This document shows positions 45,821 through 57,800 of a stretch of DNA of 64,000 nt, one piece after another. Under the pieces are notes generated by a model, which saw only the letters and a list, made by a program, of their open reading frames with translations, made no database searches and was not told the origin of the DNA. The position numbers and the translations under genes were made by a program. Position 1 is the stretch's first letter, and each line of letters begins with the position of its first letter. This DNA is from Undaria pinnatifida (lineage: Eukaryota; Sar; Phaeophyceae; Laminariales; Alariaceae), in the NCBI GenBank assembly GCA_012845835.1, contig JABAKD010000010.1, forward strand, positions 948,501 to 1,012,500, in the 5' to 3' direction.

Positions 45821-48800
45821 ATTGAGCTCATAAAATTCTTAGAATCTGCTCCACTCCTACCGTGGGATGATTCCCTAGGGATAGGGTTAGGGTGAGGGTG
45901 AGGGTTAGGATTATGGTTAGGGTTAGGGTTGGCGTTAGGGTTAGGGATGGGGATTGGGTTTGGATCAGGAGGCCGCGGTATGACCTTTCGATTGGCCGCC
46001 CCCCTTCACTAGAAACAGTATAGTAAGAGTACCGTAAGGCCAGCCAGGCCTTCACTCGGTAAGAAAAGAACGGTCTCCTATTAACAGCATCTTCGAACAT
46101 TCACCAGGGGGACAAGCCACCGTTTCGACTTGTAAATATGTACGAAGCATGTGTGTACCTCCCTGTCAGCGGGGGCAACGGCCAACCCCCTCTATACTAA
46201 AATCAGTACAGAAAGACCTTGAGTCCAAAAAGACCGATCTTCAACTACTAGGGTGTTTGCGAGACTCCCACCCTCTGTTGGGCTGGAAAAATATATACTG
46301 GTAAAGATAGCATTGAAACCGACGACCATCATATCCCAAGGCCAACCAAGCAACGAAAAAATTAGGTTAGAAACTACAAAGATGGTTGGAAAACGTATTT
46401 CTAACCCTTAGGGTTAGCGTTAGTGTTAGGGTTAGGTTGATAGGTTGACCGTGGACAGTGATGTTCGACGGTTTCAATACCAGTATTATACGGGGAATAT
46501 TTCCCTACCAAATTCCTACCCACAACCAAAGTTGGTACATACCCAAAACCCTAGGTTTGCAGCAATAATAAGAGCAATAATAGCAACAACAACAAGAATG
46601 CCGTACCACCGTTTTGGTGCACAACACACAAGGGGGAACAAGGCGACCGCTTCGAACTGTAAAATACACATGAAAAAAAAAACATTATCGGCGGTGGCAA
46701 CGACCTTCATTGCTCTTGAAGTGTCCAGAGAGTACCAAGAGAACAACGCCACCGTTTCGACATCTAAACGCATGTTTAGATACTTTTCTGTCAGCTGTGG
46801 CAACGACCATCATGGCTCCTTGTGTGTCCATAACGTACCAAGAAAACAAGGCGACAGTTTCGGCATGTAAACAAACAGTATACATTTAGATACCCCTCTA
46901 TCGGCGGTGTCGACCATCATGGCCCCTTTAATGGCCCCTTTGATGGCCTCTTTAATGGCATTAGGGTAGACCCCGCCTAGAAAGGTTCAATATTAAGAGC
47001 ATTGTTGTACACACACGAGCGGGAGCGTGGCGACCGTTTCGACACGTAAAAAAACCACCCATATAGTATATACTCCGGAGTAACAAGTACCAACAACGCA
47101 GCTTGCAAATATGAGTATTGACCCGAAATTCGTCGAACTCACAGCTGACGTCCTTGAAATATTTTTTATAAAATATACATGCACAGATACCTTTCTGTCA
47201 GCGGTGGCAACCACCATCATAGCGCCTTTTGTGTCCATAGAGTACGCCCGCTCAGAGAGGTTCACCACCGCGGCAGGCGTTGCCGTTCGCGTGTCCCAAA
47301 ACTTCACCGTGCGGTCCCTGCAGCAACCGCCAGACAAAAAATGACGACACATTGCGGCGAGGGTGGGTGCACAGGGACACTTGCTACGATCGAGGTTGTT
47401 TTTTCTGGCCAATTTCTTATTACTAGTAGTACTAGTATACTACTAGTATTAAGAAATACTAATATTTAATAGTACTACTACTAACTACTACTGCTACTAC
47501 AAGTACTCCCTGGTATACTATAATGTACTGCTACTGTCACTGCAGCACCCAATAACAACCGCGAAGTCGGCTACAGCAATGCTCTGTCTATATGTCCGGT
47601 ATGTGCCAGTCGGGCATACCGGAACTATACCAGCACTACTCCGCATACTGCCACTAATAATACTGGCTGTTCCCATCTGTGCCGAGCGATTTCACAGGCA
47701 CCATAGCGGGCAACCGGCAGTACTCAAACGGTACTATACAGGGACCTCTACCGTGAAAGACGCGTGACCCACCAGGAGGCGCTCGCGACGAGGCCAAGCT
47801 CCTGGATAAAACGCACGGTGCTCACAGCCGCGTCGTGCACTCCTATCTGCTGCCCCTGGCTGCCCGCTTGACTCAAGGTCCACATGTTCACCTGGAAAAC
47901 AAAACGCACAAAAAATGCAAACACGTCCAACACGCGCGATTAAACTGTCACATACAGCCTGCACATGAGTTTCGACGAAATCCTCCATCTCAGCTCAAGT
48001 GTATTCTTGTTTTTATACGATACAACTAAAAAGTTGCCGTGTTATTGATAATAACTCGTATATACGAAGTATGTGTATACGTACTGGAAAGAGACACCCT
48101 TCTGTCAGAACTGGTGAGCAACAATCATCACGATCATCATGACAACGACGACGACAATGATGATACGATTCGAAATACAGCAGTAGTATTGCTGTAACTC
48201 GTGTATCTGAAATATACTCCGTGGTCAAAATACAGCAGTGATACAGCTACATTTCACAGGGTATCATGCTACGCGTTACGCGCACGCTCGCGTTCGAATA
48301 TCCACGAACCCTTCGCAGAACTCTTGAAGTTCGCGGAATATAACTAGTAGCCCCTGGTGATAAATCCCTCCATATACACTGGGAACCCGTCTTTTGGCCA
48401 TTTTTTCCCGAAAGGAAATGGTAGTGTTCAATCTCCTGTCATCATACCTTCCAAGAGTTGCCGTTGTTGTTTGCGGTTACGGTTCGCACATATTTCAGCC
48501 ACAACATCCACCCCTGCTACTTAATGTGCTCGCCTGCTTGCTGGCTCCACCAGAGAAAACTATGGTGCCGTCCGAAGAAAAGTCGGTGCACAAGACCGGC
48601 GCGTCGTGGTTGATCTGCGCCTTGGGCACCGCGGTAATCCCCTGGTTGCCGTAACCGCGTTGGAGTTCCCACACCCGAACCTGGAAGAATGCGCCATAAG
48701 GGGAGAGGTTATTACAAGAGACAGAGCCAGCGCGATCAGGTTTTTTGGCGCCTGCCTCGACAAGACGCAAAAATACAGTCTCATACTTATCCCTGTCTAA

Positions 48801-51800
48801 AGAAAATATCCCATACGGGTACACAAGCTTGGCGTTTTGACGGTCTACGCTGTTGTTGGTGTTCCAGGTCTTTGCATATAGCTCAAGACACTGCGTATGG
48901 AGCTATCATATCATATCATAGGAGTCTAAAAGAACCAGCAGTATCAGACCGACTAATTTTTACTTCCCAGCTTCCGGACAAGCCGCGGTTACAGGTGTCG
49001 ACCCTCCTCCCCCCCCCCCGCATGGGCGTGTCTTCGTTTCTATCGCGCAGAGGGTTCAGCATTCCCATTGGTCGTTGAATGTCACCGAATTTTTGCCAAC
49101 TCGCGTTCTCGCGCTTGTCGCGAGTCAATATGTGCACAACTAAAAGTTCCCATGCACTCGGGGGGCCTCGAATTCGCGGAAATAGACCTTACGAACCCCT
49201 CTTATACTGATGGCCATGTACGGCTCACGCTTTCAGTGATGCCCGTTCTAACACGTCGACTCTTCGGAGGAATCGACCCATGCTGGAATTTCTTGTTTGC
49301 TGTAGTCCCGATTAACGTTCAAACACTTTAACTTCCTTGAATTATGGAGGAAGTCGTTCCGTGGTTTTCACGATATGAATTCCGACTGTCCCCAACACCT
49401 TCACACGTGTGAGCTACGGGTGCTCCACCTGGAAATGACCACGGAGGCTCTCGATCACCAAAAACAATCGGCTAATCGGTGACACGCACCTTTGATCATT
49501 CAGTATTAAATAGCGCAAGAGCTTCAATCTCTGTAGGAGTGCAGGGGTCTGGCGTTTTGGATCCACGCTTTAGTTAGTTTGTGTATTCCCTTATAGTGTG
49601 AGATGGGCGTTCGAAGAGCTTTTGGACGAAGTGTGCACCGCCCGACGCCTGATGCAGAACGCCTGATCTCACTCGTCGGTCTTCATTCGATCAATACAGG
49701 TGTGTATACCTTTGCATTACATCACGAGCAGAAGAGAGATCACTTCGGAACAGTAGCGATCGACGTCCACCGCATGTTCCATCATGACTCGACAGCACTA
49801 ACAACCCGAGCATCAGGCCTGGGTTGGACCTCCGCTGGCCTGCCACATATACAGGGAGTACACAGGAACTTGTGTACGAACCCGGTAGACCCATGTAACC
49901 CACTCCTAAAGCTAACTCACATAATAACACTCATTGTTTCATGCATACTGAATTCCACAAATGTCTGGTTTTGTCCCCCTCAATGCGAGTTATACAGTTT
50001 CCGTGCGCAGAACAAGGCTGAACGTCTTAGTCCTGTTGATCCTGGCATTAGCAGAGGAGCCACCGACCTGTATCCTTCACGAGGACATACACACCTTGTA
50101 ACACGCGCGATCGAAGTATCACACGCAGCTTGCAAAGCTGAGTTTTGATCAAAAACATTTTTGGTCGATCTCACAGCTGACGTGTATTTTTTCATGTTTG
50201 AAATAATACAGAAAACACGTCTGTCTGTCTGCCTGCCTGTCTGGTCTGTCTATCTGTCCGTCCCGTCTGTCTGTCTACCTGTCAACATGGTTTCGTCACT
50301 CAGAGCGTTTGTCTTGCCGTATGGGTAGGGGAACTGGGCGGCACAACAGCACAACACCAGGCCTCGTGCCGCGCCGAGCCATGGCCGTGGCGTGCTGAGC
50401 CTTTCCGACAATCCCGAGGCAGTCCTCACAGCGATCAAGCCAACGTTGCCGCTGAAGTACAATTCGAATCTCGATTCTGGCCGCTGATTGGCCTATCAAA
50501 TTCCTGCCACACGCCACTGGGCCTTTTCTAGAAAGTTGGTGCTGAACATAAATAGTCATAGAGCCATCGAGGTTCCGTCACAGGCGGGGACGATAGGGCC
50601 CCATCCCCAGTTCAGGAATCCTTCCATATCTCTACAACTCTGACCAACCGTGGGTGAAAACGGCGATCCCCCGGATCGACACCGCCCCGCATGGTGCAGA
50701 AACTCCGATCCAAAAGGCTGATCGCTGACGGGCTGTGGCCCGAGGTCCTTCCGCACCTGGAGAGGATAAGGCCCCATCCCCGGATCATAAATCCTTCCAG
50801 ACGTCTACAACATCAATAACTCGGGGACAAAAAAAAATGCCCTCAGGGTGATACCTCCCCGCACGGCGTGGAAGCCCCACCTCCATCCACTGGTTGCTGA
50901 CTGCCTGGAGCTCAAAGAGCCAGCCCGCAGCGGGAGTTGCACCTCGGGACGACGTCGAGGTCCCTCCGCATCCGGGGAGGGTAAGGTCCTATCCCCGAGT
51001 CAGAAACCCTTTCATACATCTACAGCTCCAACAATCCGGGGATGAAACCGACGAAACCCGGAGTCTGTACCGCCCCGCACGGTGTGAAAATCCACCCCCA
51101 TTCACTGATTGCTGATTGGCTGTGGCTCATGGAGCCAGCGCGCTGTGAGAGTCACCCCTCGGCACAAGGTCGAGGTCCCTCGGCACACGAGGAGGATAAG
51201 GTCCCATCGCCGAGACAGAAAGTCGTGCTACGCATCTACAGCTCCAACATCCCGGGGACGAAAGCAGTAATCCCCCGGGTCGACATCGCCCAGCACGGTG
51301 TGGAAACCCGCCCCCCATTTTCCGATTAGTGATTGGCTGCGGCTCATAGAACCAGCGCGCTGCGAGAGTTACCCCTCGGGACAACATGGAGGTCCCTTCG
51401 CACCCGGGGAGGATAAGCTCCCATCGCCGAGTCAGAAATCCTTCCATACATATACCAATCCAACAACTCGGGGACAAAAACGGTGATCCCCCGGGTCGAT
51501 ACCGCGCCTCACGGTGTGGGTACCCCACCCCCATCTGCTGATTGTTGATTGGCTGTCGTGTTAGACCTACGCACTGGGGAATGTGGAATATTCCTGGCTT
51601 GCGACTATAGTAGTAGTAGTAGTAGCAGTAGTATCAGTAATAATGCTTCCCCGTGGTGGAGTACTATATTATTTTCCACGTGTTCTGCTGCTGCTATACA
51701 TTTGATGCCAGGTACAAGGCACATAATTACTACCGGTACCACTCAGTGACTGCGACCGGAACGGCGAGGACCGCTTGAACATTACATTGATACCCCAATG

Positions 51801-54800
51801 TTCAGTACAATTTCGTTGAGATCGGTACATTACAGCAGACTATTCATATGAGTACTATTATGTACCAAAAAAGAACATGTCCTACCCAATAATACCACTA
51901 TTAGGCAACGCAGATCTAGCGCCAAGGGCGGAGCCGTGGCGGTACCGATAGTAACAAACAACATTATTAGTACGGGGAAAAACAAACGCTTCCGCGAAAT
52001 TTCCTTAGGCAGTCGTTCAATTAAAAAGTGCTCTTGTGGCTCATTCTTTGAAAGTGTTATCATAATGTCACCGAAAAGTCCAACATTGTCAGCAGCCGTT
52101 AACAACGTCATCGAATAGCCCGATACTGTCAGCAGCTACCAACGGGCTGGTTGTACGCCAGGCAGCTGTGCGCTTTGCGTGTGAGAAACCTGGAGAATAC
52201 CTGTATGCACGCGTGTTGCTAATGCCGCTGGTGGTGTTGTTATCGCGGTCTTTCTGCTGCTGCTTCCGCTGCATGCTGCTGCCGTTGCTTTTGTTACTCT
52301 ATTTAATACTGCGGCTTGTGTTATCTCTGTTGCTATTGAAGTATCTTCTCATGGTGCTCGTACAAGCACAACGCCATATCAGGTACAACACTACTCACCC
52401 CTGTTTGTCACGGTACATAGGCGTTTGTGTACCCTTCCGTGTGTCAGGATATTTGTAGTGCAAGAACGACTCAATAGGATATTTGGGTTTCGTATTATAT
52501 GGAAAGGCGGTTTACAAGGATACAAAACCGTCAGTACAGGCAGCTTCGACGCCTGTGCTGTGATAGATTAATTCACTCTGTTTTTGCTCTACCCCAACCT
52601 CTGCTCAGCGCTAGCTACTGCATGATCTACTGCTGCAGCGCTGCCAAGTTTCCCGACAGGTTATGAGCCTCGTGGTAGTGTGGATTCAGAGTCAAATATG
52701 TCCCCCCCATTCCGGAGAGGGTATTCTCCGTTCAACGGAGATCCCAACCAGTACCATGGTTGGATGACATTACAACGATCGTTGATGTACGAGGACGGCC
52801 TTGGCAAAGTTATGTCAGGCCTAGAGACCGCCCCAGCAGCACCAGAGGAGGGTGCCACTCATGTGCAGAAGGCGCAATATGCGAAGGAGAGCCGCCGTTA
52901 TGACGAAAACAACGGTAAGTTATTCACGAGAATGCTTCTAGCTACCGCTGATTGCCGTGAAGGATATGCTAGTGTTGCCGCACAAGTCGTACAAACGTAC
53001 GCCCCCGTAGGGACAGCTGAATTCAGCGACGGTCGCGGTGCTGTTATGGCGCTCGAGGCCAAATACCGATTAGATGGTGAATCCCGAATGCAAGAGCTGC
53101 ACGATCAGCTGGCAAACTTGCAGGTCACCGAGGCCGAGCAATATGAACCTGCCCGAGCAATCAGTTGCGCCGAATTTGCGTCGAGCTGGGAGCTCTCGGT
53201 GACACAGTAGTTCCGGCACGGAAAACACAAGCATTTTTCAGGGCACTACCTGATAGCCAATATGAATCGTTGAAGACAGTACTACTTTGTGATAGGCAGC
53301 GTGATGGCACCGCCTCAAGTTTTGAAGACATAGCAGCTCATGCAACCTCTTACCATGCGATGCACATCCGGGAAAAAGCTGCCGTTACTGGAGGCACGGG
53401 ACGCGGCGGAAATAATGCAGGCAGTCACGAGCGTGCACTGACTACGGCCACACACGAGGGATCTCGTTACTTGTGAGGAGACGATGGTAGAGGTCAAGGA
53501 AGAGGACGTCGCGGAAACGGTAACACGCATGGCTCCGTAAGGCGAAATAACAACGGCGGATACATGTCGACGAACCCGAATAGGAACCCAAATCATGATA
53601 ATAGCTACACGCCGGGACAAACGGTGGACGCGGAAGAGGTCGCGGCAGCCATTCTGGCCGAGGAGGACGTGGACGTGGTCGCAACGACGGTAAGAACCGC
53701 CACGGCAGATGCAACTACTGTCGGAACTCCACGGAGCACGGCTGGAATGACTGCCCCCTTCGGCTCTCGCATCAGCAGCAAGATGAAACGCAGCTTGCTA
53801 ATGCTATACAGGTTAGTTCCTCAGATGAATATACCTCGCACGCATGGTGCACGACCACCGAGAACGCCGATTTGGAGAAATTTTAGGTTGTTATTGGTGA
53901 CGGTGCGGAGCGTCCCCCGAGCAATGATGAAATGTATAAACATGTAACGATTACGAAGGTGCAGGAAGATATCGAATTCCCGGCAATGATGGAAATTGGA
54001 ACCGGCACGACCCCCTGTGATACTGCAGTGTTCATTGATACAGCAGCGTCAAACCACATGGTGACCGCCGAATCCCGGCTTTCTACTCATCATGTGGTGA
54101 ATAAAATAAGCTGCAGTGTGCGTATAAAAGGGTCATGCGGCCTGTCAAGCGCAACATCGAAAGGTACGCTCTTGTGTCGTACACGAAAGGATAGAGATGA
54201 GTTGGTACCGATCAACCTGGAAGTGCTGGTTGTTCCCAATCTAGGCGCGAGTATATTTTCGGTCGGAGCGCTCCACGAGAAAGGGGGTGAAGCTCGATTT
54301 ATTGTCCGTCCCTCCTGTTCTACGCCATGGCAACCATGCGTTTCCGATCTCGACGGAGGTCTCTGGGATGTATGTTATCCACATAGTGCCGCACGCACAA
54401 GAAATGCAACAAGCTGTATTCCCCACAACAGTGGACGCAGATATTTGGCACCGAAGGATGGGCCACTGTCACCCACGCGCATTGAAACAGCTAGTCGAGA
54501 AGCCGACAACAGGGGTGAAGTTTAGCCACAACTTCGAAGCAGGTGAGTGCGAAGTCTGCGCAGTTTCCAAAAGCAAGAAGAGCGCACACCCCCCGTCTTA
54601 TCGCCCCCGCTCAAATACACGGCTTGAGGTCGTCCATGTTGACCTGTGGGGGAAGCATCCCGTCGTTTCGTACGGAGGTTGTCAATCAATTGCCATGTTC
54701 ACGGATGACATGTCGCGTATGAGATGGGTGGTGCTGATAAGGACGAAAGACGAAGCGGTTGATGCCCTGAAGCAGGTGGTTGAAGATATTGCTGATCCTG

Positions 54801-57800
54801 AAGGGATGTGCGTCGGAAAGATTAGGTGCGATGGGGGCGGTGAATTTAAAGGAGGAATTCAAGCGCTGGCAGAGTCACTTGGAATCCCGATCGAGATGAA
54901 CGCATCGTACATCCCTCAAGGAAATTCTTTCACGCGCAGCCTACTTCTGGGAGCTCCCCACCTTCTTGAGAAATTGCGGGGTGAAGCGCTCGAAGCTGCG
55001 GTGCACATCAGGAATCGCACGCCGACGGATGTCCTGGGAGGCAAGGCTCCTCTCGAGGTATGGGAGAGTAAACCACTCGGTAGTATGAAGCACATGCATG
55101 AGTGGGGGGCGTTGGCGTTTAAGCACATTGAGGTGCGCCAAAGGAACGGAAAATTGATCCCGAGAGCTGAGAAAATGTATTTGGTAGGCTACAACACCCA
55201 TAATATGACGTACCGTCTCTGGAAGCCAGACCGTCCGCATGAAACAACCAACTCAGCAGAGGTGTCGTTTCGGGAGGAAAAAAGCCCATGACGTGGGTCG
55301 CCCAAAGGTGGGGCATGACCCGTTCCCCGATCCAAGCACGGTGTTTGTGCCAGGGGTCGAGACTACTATTGAAGCAAAAGAAATTCAACGGCAAGAGTCT
55401 GCCGAAAAGGCAGCGAATCCACCGGTACAACATAAACCACTGCGCAAAAGCAACAGGCAGCAAGGTATATCGCCCGACAGTGACTTAGCGCAGCACTGGT
55501 CTCTCAGCACCAACGTAGACGAGATAGAACACGCGTCGTACCAGCAGGCCGAGTATGCGTTCGTTACAGGAGAACATATTGGAAGCATCGGAGCTGGCAC
55601 GCCTGGTGAGATAGGATTTATGTCACCTGACCCGCGAACCTATGACGATGCGGTAAGCGGGGATGATGAAGCAGGCTGGCGTGCAAGCATGGCAGAGGAG
55701 CGCCGGTCCCTAATCGAACATGATGTATTCGAGTGGGTAGACCCGCCCGAAGGCATTCAAGCAATCCCTTCAAGGTTTTTGTACAGATGGAAGTACAACC
55801 AAGACGGGGTGGCTTGTCGACACAAGTCAAGAGTGGTAGTGCGGGGCTTCCACGAGGCTGACACTGAGGCTGATAAAGCAGCACCAGTCGCATCTCAGGA
55901 GTCTGTCCATATCCTGATAGCTAACGCCGCCATGCGTGGTCTCATCCCCAGGCAACTCGATATTAAAACCGCTTTCTTACAGGCCCGAATGAGGCGTGAC
56001 GACCCGGATGTATACGTCATCCCTGCCAAAGGATTCGAGTGCCAAGAGGAACAAGCGAATCAAGTATGGCGACTGAAAGCGTGGCTGTACGGCCTGCGTC
56101 TCTCCCCCCGTGGTTGGTGGGGCACAATGCACACGTACTTGCTGGAGATGGGTCTTACCTCCAGCATTGCCGACCCGTGTGTCTACAACCTGGGCGAAGG
56201 AGCAGTTTTACTTCTTCGCTATGTTGACGGTATTTTGCTGTCTGGTTCAGACAGCGAGCAAGTGTTGAACGTGATTTGAGAAACTGAAGGACAGGTTTGA
56301 GGCGGTGGACCTGGGGGACGCAAAGTTCCTATTAGGTATGGGAATACACCGAAACGTGAACGCAGGAACCATTATTTTGTCGCAGGAAACGTACGCGAGG
56401 ACGAGACTGGAAACGTACGGAATGGCTAATGCACACTCGACAAAAACGCCTGCTGAACAGGGGCCCGTGCAGATTAAAGAGGAAGAAGTTTTGTCAACAG
56501 AGGACACCACGTTATTCAGGTCTGCCGCGGGGTCTCTCCTTTATCTTAGCAGGTGCACAAGACCGGATCTTGCTCATGCAGCTATGGTACTTACGAGAAG
56601 CATGTCAACACCAGGTCCGAAAGGGATGACCAAGATGAAAAGGGTTTTAAGGTACCTGAAAGGTACGATTTCGATTGGACCAACTTACAGTGAAGACGCT
56701 GAAAATGGAGACGAACTCACTGCGTACGTTGACGCAGACCACGCTGGAGATATGGACAAGGGATATTCCACGACAGGGGCCGTTGTCTACTTGGCTGGAG
56801 CGCCTGTTGATTGGAAATCGGTGAAGCAAACGGTTGTGGCTGTGTCTACTCTGGAGTCGGAATATGTGGCTCTGTTGAAAGCGTGTTTGATGATAATTCA
56901 TCTTAGGCACTTACTCAAAACGATAAGTAGTGAGCAAACTAGGGCGACGGTGGTTTTTGAGGATAACATGGGCGTGGCACGTACCAGTCGAACCGACAGG
57001 ATTACACCACGTACGAAGCACATGGATGTAAAAAATTTCACCATGTTAGGTCCTTGGTTGCGGACAACGTAGTGGATGTGAAGTACATTAAAACGGGCTT
57101 TCAAAAGGCCGACATTCTCACGAAAAGTTTGGGCGCGCTGAAGTTTGTATCAACCCGCCTCATGCTGCTCGGTGAATGAACGCCCCCCTCCTTTTCGAAA
57201 TCAGGCATCAAGCCCAAAGGGTGTAGTGGAGATGGTATAGAGATTAACGGGGAGGGGTTACATTGCTGATGGCATGAAATTAATATTGATGATGTTATTT
57301 TGTATTTTAAGGTCCAAACGGATTATTACTGACGTGAATACCGAATTGGTATGAAGTAGTTCTGTAGAGGGCATGTCAGGATATTTGTAGTGCAAGAACG
57401 ACTCAATAGGATAGTTGGGTTTTGTACTATATCGAAAGGCGGTTGACGAGGATACGAAACCGTCAGTACAGGCAGCTTCGACGCCTGTGCTGTGAGAGAT
57501 TAATTCACTCTGTTTTTGCTCTACCCCAACCTCTGCTCAGCGCTAGCTACTGCATGATCTACTGCTGAAGCGCTGCCAAGTTTTTCCCGACACCGTGCAA
57601 CATGCGTGTTGTCCCTGCTGCTGCTGTTACCTACTACCTTTGCATTTTCTCTGCTGCTGCTGTTGGTGCTGCTGCTGTTGGTGCTGCTGCTGTTGGTGCT
57701 GCTTGCTGCTGCTTCTGCTGGGTCGTTGTCTACGTTGCTACTCCCGCCACCCTCTCTGTTGTTGCGGCTGCTAGAGGCACTACAAAGTATTTTGCTCCCG

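Larger units (their letters stand above)
52442..57592 (+). mobile_element. Ty1/copia LTR retrotransposon, degenerate
   Basis: A full-length copia-superfamily element: LTR, Gag, protease, integrase, reverse transcriptase, RNase H, LTR. The order integrase before reverse transcriptase defines copia. Its 5-bp target duplication CCGTG is perfect (52437-52441 and 57593-57597). The coding region is broken by frameshifts and stops, and both integrase and reverse transcriptase have lost key residues, so this copy cannot move on its own. The two LTRs differ at about nine positions by eye plus a 2-base indel, so the insertion is not recent. It lies antisense in RAE1 intron 1. Confidence 0.96.

Noticed and set aside
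45484-46440. Chromosome end, from TTAGGG repeats
   Set aside because: Arrays are short, degenerate and lie inside a gene with unique sequence on both sides, so they are interstitial.
49603-50148. 181-residue plus-strand frame in RAE1 intron 1
   Set aside because: No recognised domain, and its end lies in a hairpin-family repeat, so it is likely a chance frame.
54241-55600. Minus-strand frames opposite the copia pol region
   Set aside because: They are antisense shadows of integrase and reverse transcriptase coding sequence.
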